Origin: Paracoccus sanguinis
GTDB lineage: Bacteria > Pseudomonadota > Alphaproteobacteria > Rhodobacterales > Rhodobacteraceae
DNA length: 64,000 nucleotides
Reading direction: 5' to 3'
Assembly: GCF_900106665.1 (NCBI RefSeq)
Contig: NZ_FNNA01000002.1
Span: forward strand, 186,001-250,000
Part shown: piece by piece, positions 42,182-52,115 of the stretch
Position numbering within the stretch: position 1 is the stretch's first letter
Layout of the letters: each line of letters begins with the position of its first letter
The notes under the pieces: generated by a model
The model's input: only the letters and a program-made list of their open reading frames with translations
Databases searched by the model: none
What the model was told of the DNA's origin: nothing
Program-made: the position numbers and the translations under genes

Positions 42182-43780
42182 ATGAAACGCATTCTCCTGG
42201 CCTCGGCCGGCTGCCTCGCCCTCAGCGTCGGTGCGGCGCAGGCCGAGTACGTCCTGCACATCCTGCACAGCAACGACTTTCACAGCCGTATCGAGCCGAT
42301 CAACAAGTACGATTCGACCTGCGACGCCGAGACGCTCGAGAAGAAGGAATGCTTCGGCGGCGTCGCCCGGATGGCCGCGGCCATCGCCGCCAAGCGCGAC
42401 GAGATCAAGGCGGCGGGCGGCAACGTCATCGTGCTGGACGCGGGCGACCAGTACCAGGGCTCGCTGTTCTACACGACCTACAAGGGCAAGGATACGGTCG
42501 AGTTCATGAACGCGATCGGCTATGACGCCATGAGCCTCGGCAACCACGAGTTCGACGACGGCCCGGACGGGGCGAAGATCCTGCTCGACGGGGCGAAGTT
42601 CCCGGTGATGTCGGGCAACCTCGACGTCTCGCAGTCGAACCAGCTCAAGGGCAAGCTGCAGGACACGCTGACGCTCGAGGTGGGCGGCGAAAAGATCGGG
42701 CTGGTCTCGACGCTGGCGATGGACACCCCCGAGACGGCGGCGCCGGGACCGGCGGTGATCTTCAAGGACGACATGGAGAGCCTCAAGGGCGATGTCGCGG
42801 CGCTGAAGGAGGCGGGCGTCACCAAGGTCATCGCGCTGACCCACGTGGGCTATCACCGCGACCTCGACTATGCGGCGCAGGTGCCGGGGCTCGACGCGGT
42901 GATCGGCGGGCACTCGCACACGCTGCTCGGCGACATGGAGGGGGCGGCGGGCGCCTATCCCACCATGGTCAAGGGCGCGGACGGCGCCGAGGTGCCGGTG
43001 GCGACCGCCTATGCCTACGGCAAGTACCTGGGCCACCTGACCCTGACCTTCGACGACGCGGGCAAGCTGACCAAGGCCGAGGGCGCGCCGATCCTGCTCG
43101 ACCAGTCGCTGCCCGAGGACGAGGCCACCGCCGCCCGCGTCAAGGAGATGGCCGGCCCCATCGACGAGCTGCGCCAGCGCCAGGTGGCCGAGATCGCCGC
43201 CCCCATCGACGGCGCGCGCGAAAGCTGCCGGGCGAAGGAATGCGAGATGGGCAACGTCGTGGCCGAAGCGATGCTGGCCCGCGTGGCCGGCCAGGGCGTC
43301 ACCATCGCGATCCAGAACGGCGGCGGCCTGCGCGCCTCGATCGACGCCGGGCCGGTGACGATGGGCGAGGTCTATTCGGTGCTGCCGTTCCAGAACACGC
43401 TCGCCACCTTCGAGGCGACGGGCGAGACGCTGGTCAAGGCGCTTGAGAACGGCGCCAGCCAGTATGAAGACGCCGCGGGCCGCTTTGCCCAGGTGGCGGG
43501 GCTGAAATACACCCTCGATCCCAAGGCCGAGGTCGGCCACCGCATCAGCGCGGTCGAGGTGAAGTCGGGCGACGGCTGGGCGCCGATCGACCCGGCGGCG
43601 ACCTATAAGGTGGTGACCAACAACTACGTCCGGGGCGGCGGCGACGGCTACAAGATGTTCGCGGACGCCGCCAACGCCTATGACTTCGGCCCCGATCTGG
43701 CCGACGTGCTGGCCGAGTGGCTGGCCCAGCAGGGCGCCGGCTTCAAGCCCGCGGTGGACGGCCGGATCACCGTGAAATGA
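42182..43780 (+). CDS. Periplasmic 5'-nucleotidase (UshA/NT5E-like)
   Basis: Hydrolyses nucleotides or related phosphate esters outside the cytoplasm. The 532-residue protein has a Sec signal ([21 protein letters not shown]), the dinuclear metal phosphoesterase motifs [36 protein letters not shown] and GGHSHTLLG, and a C-terminal substrate domain with [13 protein letters not shown] and [18 protein letters not shown] lies 6 bp before the ATG at 42182. Divergent from uvrA. Confidence 0.92.
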   Translation: MKRILLASAGCLALSVGAAQAEYVLHILHSNDFHSRIEPINKYDSTCDAETLEKKECFGGVARMAAAIAAKRDEIKAAGGNVIVLDAGDQYQGSLFYTTYKGKDTVEFMNAIGYDAMSLGNHEFDDGPDGAKILLDGAKFPVMSGNLDVSQSNQLKGKLQDTLTLEVGGEKIGLVSTLAMDTPETAAPGPAVIFKDDMESLKGDVAALKEAGVTKVIALTHVGYHRDLDYAAQVPGLDAVIGGHSHTLLGDMEGAAGAYPTMVKGADGAEVPVATAYAYGKYLGHLTLTFDDAGKLTKAEGAPILLDQSLPEDEATAARVKEMAGPIDELRQRQVAEIAAPIDGARESCRAKECEMGNVVAEAMLARVAGQGVTIAIQNGGGLRASIDAGPVTMGEVYSVLPFQNTLATFEATGETLVKALENGASQYEDAAGRFAQVAGLKYTLDPKAEVGHRISAVEVKSGDGWAPIDPAATYKVVTNNYVRGGGDGYKMFADAANAYDFGPDLADVLAEWLAQQGAGFKPAVDGRITVK

Positions 43781-43784
43781 CGCG

Positions 43785-43820
43785 CGGACGCCCCGCGGAC
43801 GGCGATCCGCGGGGCGTCCG
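43785..43820 (+). terminator. Strong hairpin terminator after the 5'-nucleotidase
   Basis: A perfect 15-bp GC-rich stem (arms 43785-43799 and 43806-43820) with a 6-base loop, 5 bp after the stop codon. A GGCCGGGGTATTTGG stretch follows, like the tail of the 38-bp repeats elsewhere in the window, though there is no clear T run. Confidence 0.7.
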
Positions 43821-43986
43821 ACTCCGGGCCGGGGTATTTGGGCTAGACAGAAGCGGAGGAGCGTAGCGCGTGGCCGGAAGGCGCCGCGCCAGAGCCTCCG
43901 TGATTGCACCATCCTCTTATTTCAGATCGCTGTCGCGCTGCCAGTGCGGCATGCGCCCGACACGCTTGCGCCACGACCGACGCGCT

Positions 43987-44010
43987 GGTTATGTTTGGCC
44001 GAACATAACC
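43987..44010. promoter_or_regulatory. Symmetric operator-like palindrome before the molybdopterin-fold gene
   Basis: Arms GGTTATGTT and AACATAACC are perfect 9-bp inverted repeats around a 6-base centre that itself contains GGCC. The element is unusually AT-rich for this genome and ends 16 bp before the ATG at 44027. GTTAT/ATAAC half-sites loosely resemble ModE-type molybdate boxes, and the neighbours are molybdenum-cofactor related, but other repressors are possible. Confidence 0.55.
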
Positions 44011-44026
44011 GATTCGAGGCGTGCCG

Positions 44027-44515
44027 ATGTCCCGTTTGTCTGTCGTTTGTGCTCTCGCGCTGTTCGCCCTGTCCGCGACACCCGGCCTTGCCGAGCCCTC
44101 GCAACCGACGCTCGCGGCCGGTGCGCAGGCTCACACAACGCTCAGCGCCGCCATCACCGCGGACACCCTCGCCGGCCTGCCGGTCGAAGAGGTGGACGTG
44201 CGCTACGAGACCTCCAAGGGGCCCCGCGCCGAGCATTACAACGGCCCGCGCCTCTGGGCCGTGCTCGGGCAGCTGGGCCTCGCGCCCGCCGACCCCAAGC
44301 CCGCGTTGCGGCAGTCGGTGATCGTCACAGGGCGTGACGGCCATGCGGTCGCGTTCTCGATGGGCGAACTGATGCCCGACTTCGGCAATCGCGCGGTGCT
44401 GCTGTCGCTCACGGTCGACGGCCTGCCCACGCAGGATGGCGTCCGCGCCGTATCCCCCGGCGACGGGCGCGGGGCGCGGTATGTCAAGGACGTGGTCTCG
44501 GTCGAGATCCGGTGA
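44027..44515 (+). CDS. Exported molybdopterin-oxidoreductase-fold small protein
   Basis: A 162-residue protein with a signal peptide (MSRLSVVCALALFALSATPGLA) and a domain with LAGLPVEEVDVRYETSKGPRAEHYNGPRLW-like order and SVIVTGRDGHAVAFSMGELMPDFGN, ending VSPGDGRGARYVKDVVSVEIR. This is the pattern of small proteins related to the sulfite-oxidase molybdopterin-binding fold; the cofactor Cys of true SUOX proteins is not evident, so it may bind no cofactor. The ATG at 44027 has GAGG 7 bp upstream. Convergent with moaA (stops 5 bp apart). Confidence 0.65.
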   Translation: MSRLSVVCALALFALSATPGLAEPSQPTLAAGAQAHTTLSAAITADTLAGLPVEEVDVRYETSKGPRAEHYNGPRLWAVLGQLGLAPADPKPALRQSVIVTGRDGHAVAFSMGELMPDFGNRAVLLSLTVDGLPTQDGVRAVSPGDGRGARYVKDVVSVEIR

Positions 44516-44520
44516 GGGCG

Positions 44521-45537
44521 TCAGCCGCCGGTGTGGCTCATGTGGCGGCTCATGGTGCCGGCCACCCCGCGGGAGTAGTCGAAGTCGTGCCCCTTGGGCT
44601 TGCGGGAGATGGCGGCGCGGATCGCGGCCTTGAGCGGCGCCTCGTCCAGGCTCGCGCGCAGGGGGGCGCGCAGGTCGGCGCGGTCCTCTTGCCCGAGGCA
44701 CATGAAGAGCTCGCCCGTGCAGGTCACCCGCACCCGGTTGCAGCTTTCGCAGAAGTTATGCGTGAGCGGGGTGATGAAGCCGATCTTCGCCCCGGTCTCC
44801 TCGACCCGGACATAGCGCGCCGGGCCGCCGGTGCGCTCGGCCAGTGGCGTCAGCGTCAGCCGCTCGGCCAGCCGGGCGCGCAGGTCCGACAGCGCCCAGT
44901 ACTGGTCGAGCCGCAGCTCGTCGCCCATCTCGCCCATCGGCATGACCTCGATGAAGGTCAGGTCGTGGCCCTCGGCGGCGCACCAGTCCACCAGCGTGAA
45001 CAGCTCGTCCTCGTTGAAGCCCTTGAGCGCCACGGTGTTGATCTTGACCCGCAGCCCCGCGTCCTGCGCGGCGCGAATGCCATCGAGCACCTGCGGCAGC
45101 CGCCCCCAGCGGGTGATCGCGGCGAAGCGGTCGGGGTCGAGCGTGTCGAGCGAGACGTTCACCCGCCGCACCCCCAGCGCCGCCAGCGGCGCGGCGAAGC
45201 GGGCGAGCTGGCTGCCGTTGGTGGTCAGGGTGAGCTCGTCGAGCCCCTGCCCCGGCCCGCTGCCCAGCCGGCCGGCCATCGCCTCGAAGAACAACAGGAT
45301 GTTGCGCCGCACCAGCGGCTCGCCGCCGGTGATGCGCAGCTTGCGGACGCCCAGGTCGACGAAGGCGCCGCAGAGCCGCTCGAGCTCTTCCAGCGTCAGC
45401 AGCTCGGCCTTGGGCAGGAACTGCATATGCTCGGCCATGCAGTAGGTGCAGCGGAAATCGCAGCGGTCGGTGACCGACACCCGCAGATAGGTGATGGGCC
45501 GGGCGAAGGGGTCGATCAGCGGGGTGGTTTCGGCCAT
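44521..45537 (-). CDS. moaA: GTP 3',8-cyclase, molybdenum cofactor synthesis
   Basis: Radical SAM enzyme that starts molybdopterin synthesis by rearranging GTP. The 338-residue protein has the N-terminal cluster site [11 protein letters not shown] (C-x3-C-x2-C, residues about 27-33), [17 protein letters not shown], and the second cluster in [19 protein letters not shown]. It ends with the typical Gly-Gly tail (SHTGG), needed for activity with MoaC. Start [15 protein letters not shown] at 45537; the frame is open far upstream. Confidence 0.96.
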   Translation of the reverse strand: MAETTPLIDPFARPITYLRVSVTDRCDFRCTYCMAEHMQFLPKAELLTLEELERLCGAFVDLGVRKLRITGGEPLVRRNILLFFEAMAGRLGSGPGQGLDELTLTTNGSQLARFAAPLAALGVRRVNVSLDTLDPDRFAAITRWGRLPQVLDGIRAAQDAGLRVKINTVALKGFNEDELFTLVDWCAAEGHDLTFIEVMPMGEMGDELRLDQYWALSDLRARLAERLTLTPLAERTGGPARYVRVEETGAKIGFITPLTHNFCESCNRVRVTCTGELFMCLGQEDRADLRAPLRASLDEAPLKAAIRAAISRKPKGHDFDYSRGVAGTMSRHMSHTGG

Positions 45538-45696
45538 GCCGCCAACATAGGGCCGTGGCGCCAGCCACACAAGAACGGCGGAAAAACGCCCAGCACACGC
45601 GCTGGTGCGTGGACAGGCGCGCGCCCTGCGGCCACGCTGCCGCCAGAGCGAGGGTCGCGCGACGGGCGCGGCCCCGACACCGAGGGACGTCCGACC

Positions 45697-46233
45697 ATGA
45701 CCATCGCCCGCCTTGCCCTGATCCTTCCCGCGCTCGCCCTCGCGGCCTGCCAGACGACCATGACCGACCCGACGCCCACGCCCGCGCCGCGCACCCCCGG
45801 CGCGACGGTCGGCGCCACCGCGGGCGATGCCGCCGCCGCGGCCGCCGCCGAGGCGCGCACCGGCACCATCCCCGACACGCTGACGGTGGGCACGCTGCAG
45901 CGCCCGGCCGGCTCGCGCAGCGTGGCCCAGCTCGACGCCTCGGCGGCCGAAAAGGCGGCGGCCACCGCCCCCGCCGCCAAAGGCGGGCGGCTGGGCACCA
46001 CGGTCGCCTCGCTCGGCGACGCGACGCAGGGCGGGTTCTGGATGCGCACGCCGCTGGTCAAGGCCGCCGGCAAGGGGCGGATCGTCAACCCGGCCAACGG
46101 CAAGTCGGTGAACGTGGACCTGATCCCGCTCGGCGGCCCCGCCTCGGCCGGCAGCCAGGTCTCGCTGCCTGCGCTGACCACGCTCGGGATCGGCCTGACG
46201 GACCTGCCGACCGTCGAGGTCTTCAGCGCCTGA
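45697..46233 (+). CDS. Predicted lipoprotein, function unknown
   Basis: A 178-residue protein with a lipoprotein signal ([18 protein letters not shown]; lipid Cys at residue 18), a Thr/Pro/Ala-rich linker and a conserved-looking domain with [20 protein letters not shown] and [18 protein letters not shown]. Similar Rhodobacteraceae lipoproteins have been labelled galactarate dehydratase-like in annotations, which the short length does not support. Divergent from moaA, with GAGGGACG 10 bp before the ATG. Confidence 0.75.
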   Translation: MTIARLALILPALALAACQTTMTDPTPTPAPRTPGATVGATAGDAAAAAAAEARTGTIPDTLTVGTLQRPAGSRSVAQLDASAAEKAAATAPAAKGGRLGTTVASLGDATQGGFWMRTPLVKAAGKGRIVNPANGKSVNVDLIPLGGPASAGSQVSLPALTTLGIGLTDLPTVEVFSA

Positions 46234-46255
46234 CGCGCACGGAGGGGGGCGGCGG

Positions 46256-46618
46256 TCAGCCCCACTCGGGGCGCAGCCGCTCGACCCAGTCGCGGCCGGC
46301 GTCGCCGCCCCACAACTCCCACGCGATGCGGCCGGTCGAGGGGCTCGCCGCATCGTCCCAGCCGCGCCCGCCGCGCAGATAGGCGAAGCGGGCGAACCAG
46401 CCGGCGATGACCCGCATCTCGCGCGCGGAGTGGGGACGGCGGGCTGCCAGCGCCTCGGCCCGCGCCACCCCGACGTCGGTCCCCCCGCGCCCGTACCGGG
46501 CGCGCAGGACGAGGCCCGCGCGGGCGGCGCCGGCCACGGCCTCGGGCGGGACGAAGCCCGCGCCGAGGCCCAGCGCCTCGAGTTCCGCGGCGAGCGCGGC
46601 AGGGAGGCGGTCGGCCAC
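46256..46618 (-). CDS. Short conserved-type protein of unknown function
   Basis: A 120-residue protein taken from the GTG at 46618, just after the amidohydrolase stop. It contains [57 protein letters not shown] and [23 protein letters not shown]. The pattern of GRGG, the helix, and the C-terminal GGDAGRxW motif occurs in small proteins of unknown function that I have seen widely, often near phage or plasmid genes. The start is not firm because the frame is open upstream. Confidence 0.6.
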   Translation of the reverse strand: MADRLPAALAAELEALGLGAGFVPPEAVAGAARAGLVLRARYGRGGTDVGVARAEALAARRPHSAREMRVIAGWFARFAYLRGGRGWDDAASPSTGRIAWELWGGDAGRDWVERLRPEWG

Positions 46619-46646
46619 CGTCAGGAGCAGCCCGGCACGGGGCGCC

Positions 46647-47813
46647 TCAGGCCGCCGGCATCCGCGCCTCGACCATGCCCGCAAACCAGCTCGACCCGAA
46701 CGGGATCGCGTCGTCGTCGAAGTCATAGGCCGGGTGGTGGACCATCGCCGTGTCGCCATTGCCGACGAAGATATACGCCCCCGGCCGCGCCTCGAGCATG
46801 TAGCTGAAATCTTCGCCGCCCATCATCGGGGCGACGTCGGTGTCCACGTCGGCCGAGATCATCCGCGCCACCTCGATGGCGTGGCCGGTCTCGTCGGGGT
46901 GGTTCACCGTCACCGGATAGCCGCGGTTATAGGCGACCTCGGCCACCGCGCCGAACGCCGTCGCCACGCCCGTCGCCACGCGGGTGATCCCCTCCTGCAG
47001 CTGGTCGCGGACGTGGGGGTCGAGGCTGCGGGCCGTGCCCTTCAGCCGCACCACCTGCGGGATCACGTTGTAGGCGGTCGAGTCGGTCTGCACGACCGTG
47101 GCCGACACCACGCCGTTCTTCAGCGGATCGACGTTGCGCGAGACGATGGACTGCAGCGCGGTGATGATGTGGGCGCTGACCAGCACCGGGTCGATCCCCT
47201 CGTGCGGCTTGGCGGCGTGGCCGCCCTTGCCGGTCACGGTGATCTCGAACTGGTCGGCGGCGGCCATGATGCCGCCCTCGCGGATGGCGAAGGTGCCGAC
47301 CGGGATGCCGGGCATGTTGTGCATCCCGTAGAACTCCTGGATGCCCCAGCGCTCGGCCAGCCCGTCCTCGATCATGGCCAGCCCGCCGCCGCCGCCCTCT
47401 TCGGCCGGCTGGAAGATCACGATCGCGGTGCCGTCGAAGTTGCGCGTCTCGGCGAGGTATTTCGCCGCGCCCAGCAGCATCGCGGTGTGGCCGTCATGGC
47501 CGCAGGCGTGCATGACGCCCGGGGTTTTCGAGGCGTAGGCGGCGCCGGTCTGCTCAACGATCGGCAACGCGTCCATGTCGGCGCGCAGGCCGATCACGCG
47601 GCCGCTGGTGTCGGTCTTGCCGCGGATCACGCCGACGACGCCGGTGCGGCCGATCCCCTCGACCACCTCATCCACGCCGAACTCGCGCAGCAGCTCGGCC
47701 ACGCGGCCGGCGGTGCGATGCACCTCGTAGAGCAGCTCGGGGTTCTCGTGGAACTCGCGCCGCCAGGCGGTGATCTCGGGCAGCATCTCGGCGAAGCGGT
47801 TCTTGACGGGCAT
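46647..47813 (-). CDS. M20-family amidohydrolase (hippurate hydrolase / N-acyl amino acid deacylase type)
   Basis: A 388-residue zinc-dependent hydrolase of N-acyl amino acids or similar amides. Visible: WRREFHENPELLYE near the N-terminus, GLRADMDALP, metal site HACGHDGHTAML (residues about 98-109), FQPAEEGGGGG, the dimer domain with GKGGHAAKPHEGIDP, and GGEDFSYMLE near the end. The substrate cannot be read from sequence. AAGGAG lies 8 bp before the ATG at 47813. Stand-alone gene. Confidence 0.92.
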   Translation of the reverse strand: MPVKNRFAEMLPEITAWRREFHENPELLYEVHRTAGRVAELLREFGVDEVVEGIGRTGVVGVIRGKTDTSGRVIGLRADMDALPIVEQTGAAYASKTPGVMHACGHDGHTAMLLGAAKYLAETRNFDGTAIVIFQPAEEGGGGGLAMIEDGLAERWGIQEFYGMHNMPGIPVGTFAIREGGIMAAADQFEITVTGKGGHAAKPHEGIDPVLVSAHIITALQSIVSRNVDPLKNGVVSATVVQTDSTAYNVIPQVVRLKGTARSLDPHVRDQLQEGITRVATGVATAFGAVAEVAYNRGYPVTVNHPDETGHAIEVARMISADVDTDVAPMMGGEDFSYMLEARPGAYIFVGNGDTAMVHHPAYDFDDDAIPFGSSWFAGMVEARMPAA

Positions 47814-48097
47814 GGCGTGACTCCTTTTCGGCGCGCACAGGGTGGCGCGGCGGATCGGCGGGCGCAAGGGTCATGCCGGCGTCGCACCCGTGGCGCACGG
47901 CGCGGCGCGAGGCACAGCGGGAGCTGACGATGAGGCGTGCCGTTCCCCTGACCACGCTGGCGGCGGCGCTCGCCGGGCGGGCGGACCACCGGCGGGCGGG
48001 GGTGGCTGGCCGCGGCGGCGCTGGCCAATGTCGGAGGCGCGCGGCAGATGTGCGCGCTGGGCCTGCTGTCGCTGCCGCGGCTGGTCCCCCGCCCGGA

Positions 48098-49969
48098 CTA
48101 GCCGTGGGTCACCGGCTGGACCAGCACCCGGTGCCCCGGCGCGACCTCGCGGTAGACCGAGCGCGGCGGGACGTGGCCGACCGGGTGGATCGGTGACGGG
48201 ATCGGCTTGAAGTTCAGATCCTCGCTGATCTTCTTCTGCCGCGGATCGGCCACCGGCACCGCCGACATGAGCTGGCGGGTGTAGCTGTGCTGCGGGTTCT
48301 CGAACACCTGCCGCCGGGTGCCGATCTCGACGATCCGGCCCAGATACATCACCGCGACATGGTGGCTGACGCGCTCGACCACGGCCATGTCGTGGCTGAT
48401 GAACAGCATCGAGATGCCCATGTCCTGCTGCAGCTCCATCAGCAGGTTCAGCACCTGCGCCTGCACCGAGACGTCGAGCGCCGACACCGCCTCGTCGGCG
48501 ATGATCAGCTTGGGGTTCAGCGCGAGGGCCCGGGCGATGGCGATGCGCTGACGCTGGCCGCCCGACATCTCGTGCGGATAGCGGCGCATGAAGCTGCGCG
48601 GCAGCTCCACCCGGTCGAAGAGCCCCGCGATCCGGTCCTGCCGTTCCGACCGCGAGCCGATGCCGAAGTTCAACATTGGCTCCTCGATCTGGTCGTAGAG
48701 CTTCATCTGCGGGTCGAGCGAGGCGAACGGGTCCTGGAAGATCATCTGCATGTCCTGCCGCGCCCGCCGCAGCTGCGAGGGGCTGAGCGCCAGAACATCG
48801 GTGCCGCCGAGATGCACCGACCCCGAGGTCGGCTCGACCAGCCGCAGGATCGAGCGTCCGGCGGTGGACTTGCCGCAGCCCGATTCGCCGACCAGCGACA
48901 GCGTCTCGCCGGCGTTCAGCGTGAAGGACACGTCCTCGACCGCGTGGACCTGCGCCACGGTGCGGCGCAGAAGCCCGCCCTTGACGGCGAAGCGGGTGCA
49001 GAGGTCGCGCACCTCCAAGAGCGGCTGCGGGTCCTCGACCACGATCGGGCGCGGCTCGACCACCTGCCCGGCCCGCATGAGCCGCAGCGGGATCGGGGCA
49101 TCGGTACCCGCCATCTCGCCCAGCCGCGGGACGGCGGCGAGCAGCGCCTTGGTGTAATCCTCCTGCGGGGCCTCGAAGATCTGCTCGACCGGCCCCTCCT
49201 CGACCTTGTTGCCGCGGAACATCACCACCACGCGGTCGGCCATCTGCGCCACCACCGCCATGTCGTGGGTGATGAACAGCACCGCCATCTGCTTTTCGCG
49301 CTTCAGCCGGTTGATGAGGGCGAGGATCTCGGCCTGGATCGTCACGTCGAGCGCGGTCGTCGGCTCGTCGCAGATCAAGAGCCGCGGCTCGCACGCCATC
49401 GCCATGGCGATCACGACGCGCTGGCGCATGCCCCCTGAAAGTTCGTGCGGATACTGGTTCAGCCGCCGCTCGGGCTCGGGGATGCGGACCTCGCGCAACA
49501 ACGCGAGCGCGCGGGCCTTGGCCTGCGCCTTGGTCATCCCGCGATGCACGATCAGCGATTCGCTCAGCTGGTCGCCCACGGTGAACACCGGGTTGAGCGA
49601 GGTCATCGGCTCCTGGAAGATCATCCCGATCTTGTCGCCGCGGATGCGGCGCATGGCGGCGTCGGACTGGCGGGCCAGATCGACGGGCTTTGCCCCGCCC
49701 GCGTCGAACAGCATCACCCCGCCGTCGATTTGCCCGCCGCCGTATTCCACCAGCCGCATCAGCGACAGCGAGGTGACCGACTTGCCCGACCCCGATTCCC
49801 CCACCACGCAGACGCATTCGCCGGGGCGGATGTCGAAGCCGATCTCCTCGACCCCGGTCACGCGGCCCTCGCGGGTCTGGAAGCTGACCCTCAGCCCGTC
49901 GATCGAGACGAGCGGCGCGTCCTGCGCCGCAGGCCCGGCGCCGTGGCGGTTGCGCGGAGTGTCGAGCAT
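48098..49969 (-). CDS. Fused double ATPase of a peptide-type ABC importer (DppD-DppF fusion, GsiA-like)
   Basis: A 623-residue protein with two complete ATPase modules. The first (1-270) has GESGSGKSVTS, LSGGMRQR and LLICDEPTTALD. The second (300-570) has GESGCGKST, MSGGQRQR and LIIADEAVSALD (Ala in place of the usual Pro after DE). A C-terminal oligopeptide/dipeptide extension ends each module (TKALLAAVPRLGEM; YTRQLMSAVPVADP). It powers import of di- or oligopeptides or related compounds. It is transcribed away from the binding protein and permeases across 376 bp. GGGAGA lies 7 bp before the ATG at 49969. Confidence 0.93.
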   Translation of the reverse strand: MLDTPRNRHGAGPAAQDAPLVSIDGLRVSFQTREGRVTGVEEIGFDIRPGECVCVVGESGSGKSVTSLSLMRLVEYGGGQIDGGVMLFDAGGAKPVDLARQSDAAMRRIRGDKIGMIFQEPMTSLNPVFTVGDQLSESLIVHRGMTKAQAKARALALLREVRIPEPERRLNQYPHELSGGMRQRVVIAMAMACEPRLLICDEPTTALDVTIQAEILALINRLKREKQMAVLFITHDMAVVAQMADRVVVMFRGNKVEEGPVEQIFEAPQEDYTKALLAAVPRLGEMAGTDAPIPLRLMRAGQVVEPRPIVVEDPQPLLEVRDLCTRFAVKGGLLRRTVAQVHAVEDVSFTLNAGETLSLVGESGCGKSTAGRSILRLVEPTSGSVHLGGTDVLALSPSQLRRARQDMQMIFQDPFASLDPQMKLYDQIEEPMLNFGIGSRSERQDRIAGLFDRVELPRSFMRRYPHEMSGGQRQRIAIARALALNPKLIIADEAVSALDVSVQAQVLNLLMELQQDMGISMLFISHDMAVVERVSHHVAVMYLGRIVEIGTRRQVFENPQHSYTRQLMSAVPVADPRQKKISEDLNFKPIPSPIHPVGHVPPRSVYREVAPGHRVLVQPVTHG

Positions 49970-50345
49970 GGCAGTCTCCCTGAGGCGCGGCCTCTGGCGG
50001 GCCGTCGAATTGGCGAAAGTTGCCGCCGGCGGTCGGCGTTTGCAAGCCTTGGCGCGCAGGGCCGCCGCCCGGACGTGGGGGCGCGGGGGGCGATGGCTAG
50101 GCGCGCGACGCCCCGCCCCCGCCCGCCCTGCCCCGCCCGCGCCGGGCCGTTGCGGCGCCGATGGCGACCCCGCGTCGTCCTCACGGGGCCGCGATCTTTG
50201 CCCTTGCAATTCGGCCTGAGCGGCGATGAAACTGCGTCCATTCCGCGGGCGCGCCCGCCGAAAGGCAGCGAGACGCGCCGGCCGTCGGACCGGCGCGCCG
50301 TCAAAAAAGAGGCCCCGCGGCCCAAACCAACACGGGAGACTTTGC
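49970..50345. other. Divergent regulatory region of the peptide ABC importer
   Basis: A 376-bp gap between the ATPase gene and the binding-protein gene that should hold both promoters. The only structure seen is a GC-rich inverted repeat near 50274-50296 (arms CGCGCCGG / CCGGCGCG) followed by a short A run in the leader of the binding-protein gene. No gene is supported here. Confidence 0.5.
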
Positions 50346-52046
50346 ATGAAACTGACCACCCTGATGATGGGCGCCGCAGCGACGATGGCGCTGGCCACCG
50401 CCGCCCAAGCCGAGCGCGGCGCGGACGGCCAGGTGGACATCCTCTACTCGCAGGCCGTCTCGACGATGAACGGCTACATGTCGGGCGGCACCAAGGACAT
50501 CGAGGTCGGCTCGATGGTGCTCGAGCCGCTGGCCGGCTTTGACGAGAAGGGCAACATCTTCCCGCGCCTCGCCGCCGAGATCCCCTCGCGCGAGAATGGC
50601 GGCATCTCCGAGGACATGACCTCGATCACCTGGAAGATCAAACCCGACCTCAAGTGGTCGGACGGCACCGACTTCACCGCCGAGGACGTCAAGTTCACCG
50701 CCGACTACTGCATGCACCCCGAGGGGGGCTGCGCGCAGCTGTCGCGCTATGAGGGCGTCAAGACCGTCGAGGTCGTGGACCCGCTGACCGTCAAGGTCAC
50801 CTTCGAGGGCCCGCAGCCCAACCCGTTCAGCGCCTTCGTCGGCGCCACCTCGCCGATCCTGCAGAAGGCGCAGTTCCAGAACTGCCTCGGCACCGCCGCC
50901 TCGACCTGCACCGAGCAGAACACCAAGCCGATCGGCACCGGCCCGTTCCGCGTCACCGACTTCAAGGTGAACGACGTGGTGATGCTGGAAGCCAACCCCA
51001 ACTACCGCGACCCGGCCAAGCCCGCGTTCGCGACCGCGATGGTCAAGGGCGGCGGCGACGCCGAGTCGGCCACCCGCGCGGTGATGGAGACGGGCGAGTT
51101 CGACTATGCCTGGAACACCCAGGTGAACCCCGAAGTGCAAGAGCAGATGAAGGCCGGCGGCAAGGGCGAGTTCATCGTGGACTTCGGCACCCTGGTCGAG
51201 CGGATCGAGCTGAACCAGACCGACCCGTCCTCGGACCTGCCGGCCGACGAGCGCTCGACCACCAAGCACCCCCACCCGTTCCTGAGTGACCCCAAGGTCC
51301 GCAAGGCGCTGTCGATGGCGCTTGACCGGCAGGCACTTGTGGACATCGGCTACGGCGACGCCGGCCGCCCGAGCTGCGACCTCGTGCCCGCGCCCGAGAT
51401 GTACGCCGCCAAGAACGACAGCTGCTTCAAGCAGGACATCGAGGGCGCCAAGAAGCTGCTCGACGAGGCCGGCTGGGTCCCGGGTGCCGACGGCATCCGC
51501 GAGAAGGACGGCAAGAAGATGAAGATCCTGTTCCAGACCTCGGTGAACCCGGTCCGGCAGGAATTCCAGTCGATCATCAAGCAGTGGTGGTCGGAAATCG
51601 GGATCGAGACCGAGCTGAAGCAGGTTGACGGCTCGGTGTTCTTCGGCGCCGACGCGGGCTCGCCCGACACGCTGCAGAAGTTCTATGCCGACGTGCAGAT
51701 GTACGCCAACAACTTCGACGGCACCGACCCGCAGCCCTACCTCGCGCAGTGGACCTGCGAGAAGGCGCCGTCGCCGGCGAACCAGTGGCAGGGCGAGAAC
51801 TACAACCGCTACTGCGACCCGGCGTATGACGAGAAGGTCAAGCAGATGGTGGTCGAGATCGACCCGGCCAAGCGCGCCCAGCTGGCCAAGGACCTGAACA
51901 ACATGATCACGGTCGAATCGAACGTGACCCTGCCGCTGATCGACCGCGGCCGGTTCTCGGCCAAGTCGAACACGCTCGGCGGCGTGATCATGAACGTCTG
52001 GGACACCGAGATGTGGAACGTCCAGGACTGGACCCGGGTGAAGTAA
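50346..52046 (+). CDS. ABC peptide-type substrate-binding protein (SBP family 5)
   Basis: The 566-residue periplasmic receptor of the importer. A Sec signal ([22 protein letters not shown]) is followed by the family 5 fold: [68 protein letters not shown] and [27 protein letters not shown] region. Ligand could be peptides, glutathione-like compounds or others. GGGAG lies about 8 bp before the ATG. A hairpin separates it from the permease genes. Confidence 0.94.
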   Translation: MKLTTLMMGAAATMALATAAQAERGADGQVDILYSQAVSTMNGYMSGGTKDIEVGSMVLEPLAGFDEKGNIFPRLAAEIPSRENGGISEDMTSITWKIKPDLKWSDGTDFTAEDVKFTADYCMHPEGGCAQLSRYEGVKTVEVVDPLTVKVTFEGPQPNPFSAFVGATSPILQKAQFQNCLGTAASTCTEQNTKPIGTGPFRVTDFKVNDVVMLEANPNYRDPAKPAFATAMVKGGGDAESATRAVMETGEFDYAWNTQVNPEVQEQMKAGGKGEFIVDFGTLVERIELNQTDPSSDLPADERSTTKHPHPFLSDPKVRKALSMALDRQALVDIGYGDAGRPSCDLVPAPEMYAAKNDSCFKQDIEGAKKLLDEAGWVPGADGIREKDGKKMKILFQTSVNPVRQEFQSIIKQWWSEIGIETELKQVDGSVFFGADAGSPDTLQKFYADVQMYANNFDGTDPQPYLAQWTCEKAPSPANQWQGENYNRYCDPAYDEKVKQMVVEIDPAKRAQLAKDLNNMITVESNVTLPLIDRGRFSAKSNTLGGVIMNVWDTEMWNVQDWTRVK

Positions 52047-52064
52047 GCCCATCCCCATCAACCC

Positions 52065-52098
52065 GGCCGCCCTGCCCCCGAGGCGGGGCGGCCCCTTT
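52065..52098 (+). terminator. Attenuating hairpin between binding-protein and permease genes
   Basis: Arms 52065-52076 and 52082-52093 pair with one wobble around a 5-base loop, then CCTTTCG. A leaky stop at this place would keep the binding protein in excess over the permeases, as is common in such operons. Confidence 0.55.
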
Positions 52099-52115
52099 CG
52101 TTCCGGGGCAGGCTC

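Noticed and set aside
44027..45537. moaA neighbourhood as a full molybdenum cofactor cluster
   Set aside because: No other moa, moe, mob or mod gene is present in the window; only moaA and one molybdopterin-fold-like protein.
47814..48097. Possible small gene between the amidohydrolase and the ABC ATPase (ATG near 47930; Ala/Leu-rich stretch ending at 48101)
   Set aside because: The N-terminal and C-terminal protein-like parts fall in different frames with no start or ribosome site for the second. It may be a decayed gene, but the evidence is too weak to call a pseudogene.
50274..50310. Hairpin followed by an A run before the binding-protein gene, as a terminator
   Set aside because: The run is A, not T, on the plus strand, and on the minus strand the T run precedes the stem. 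It does not have terminator form in either direction.
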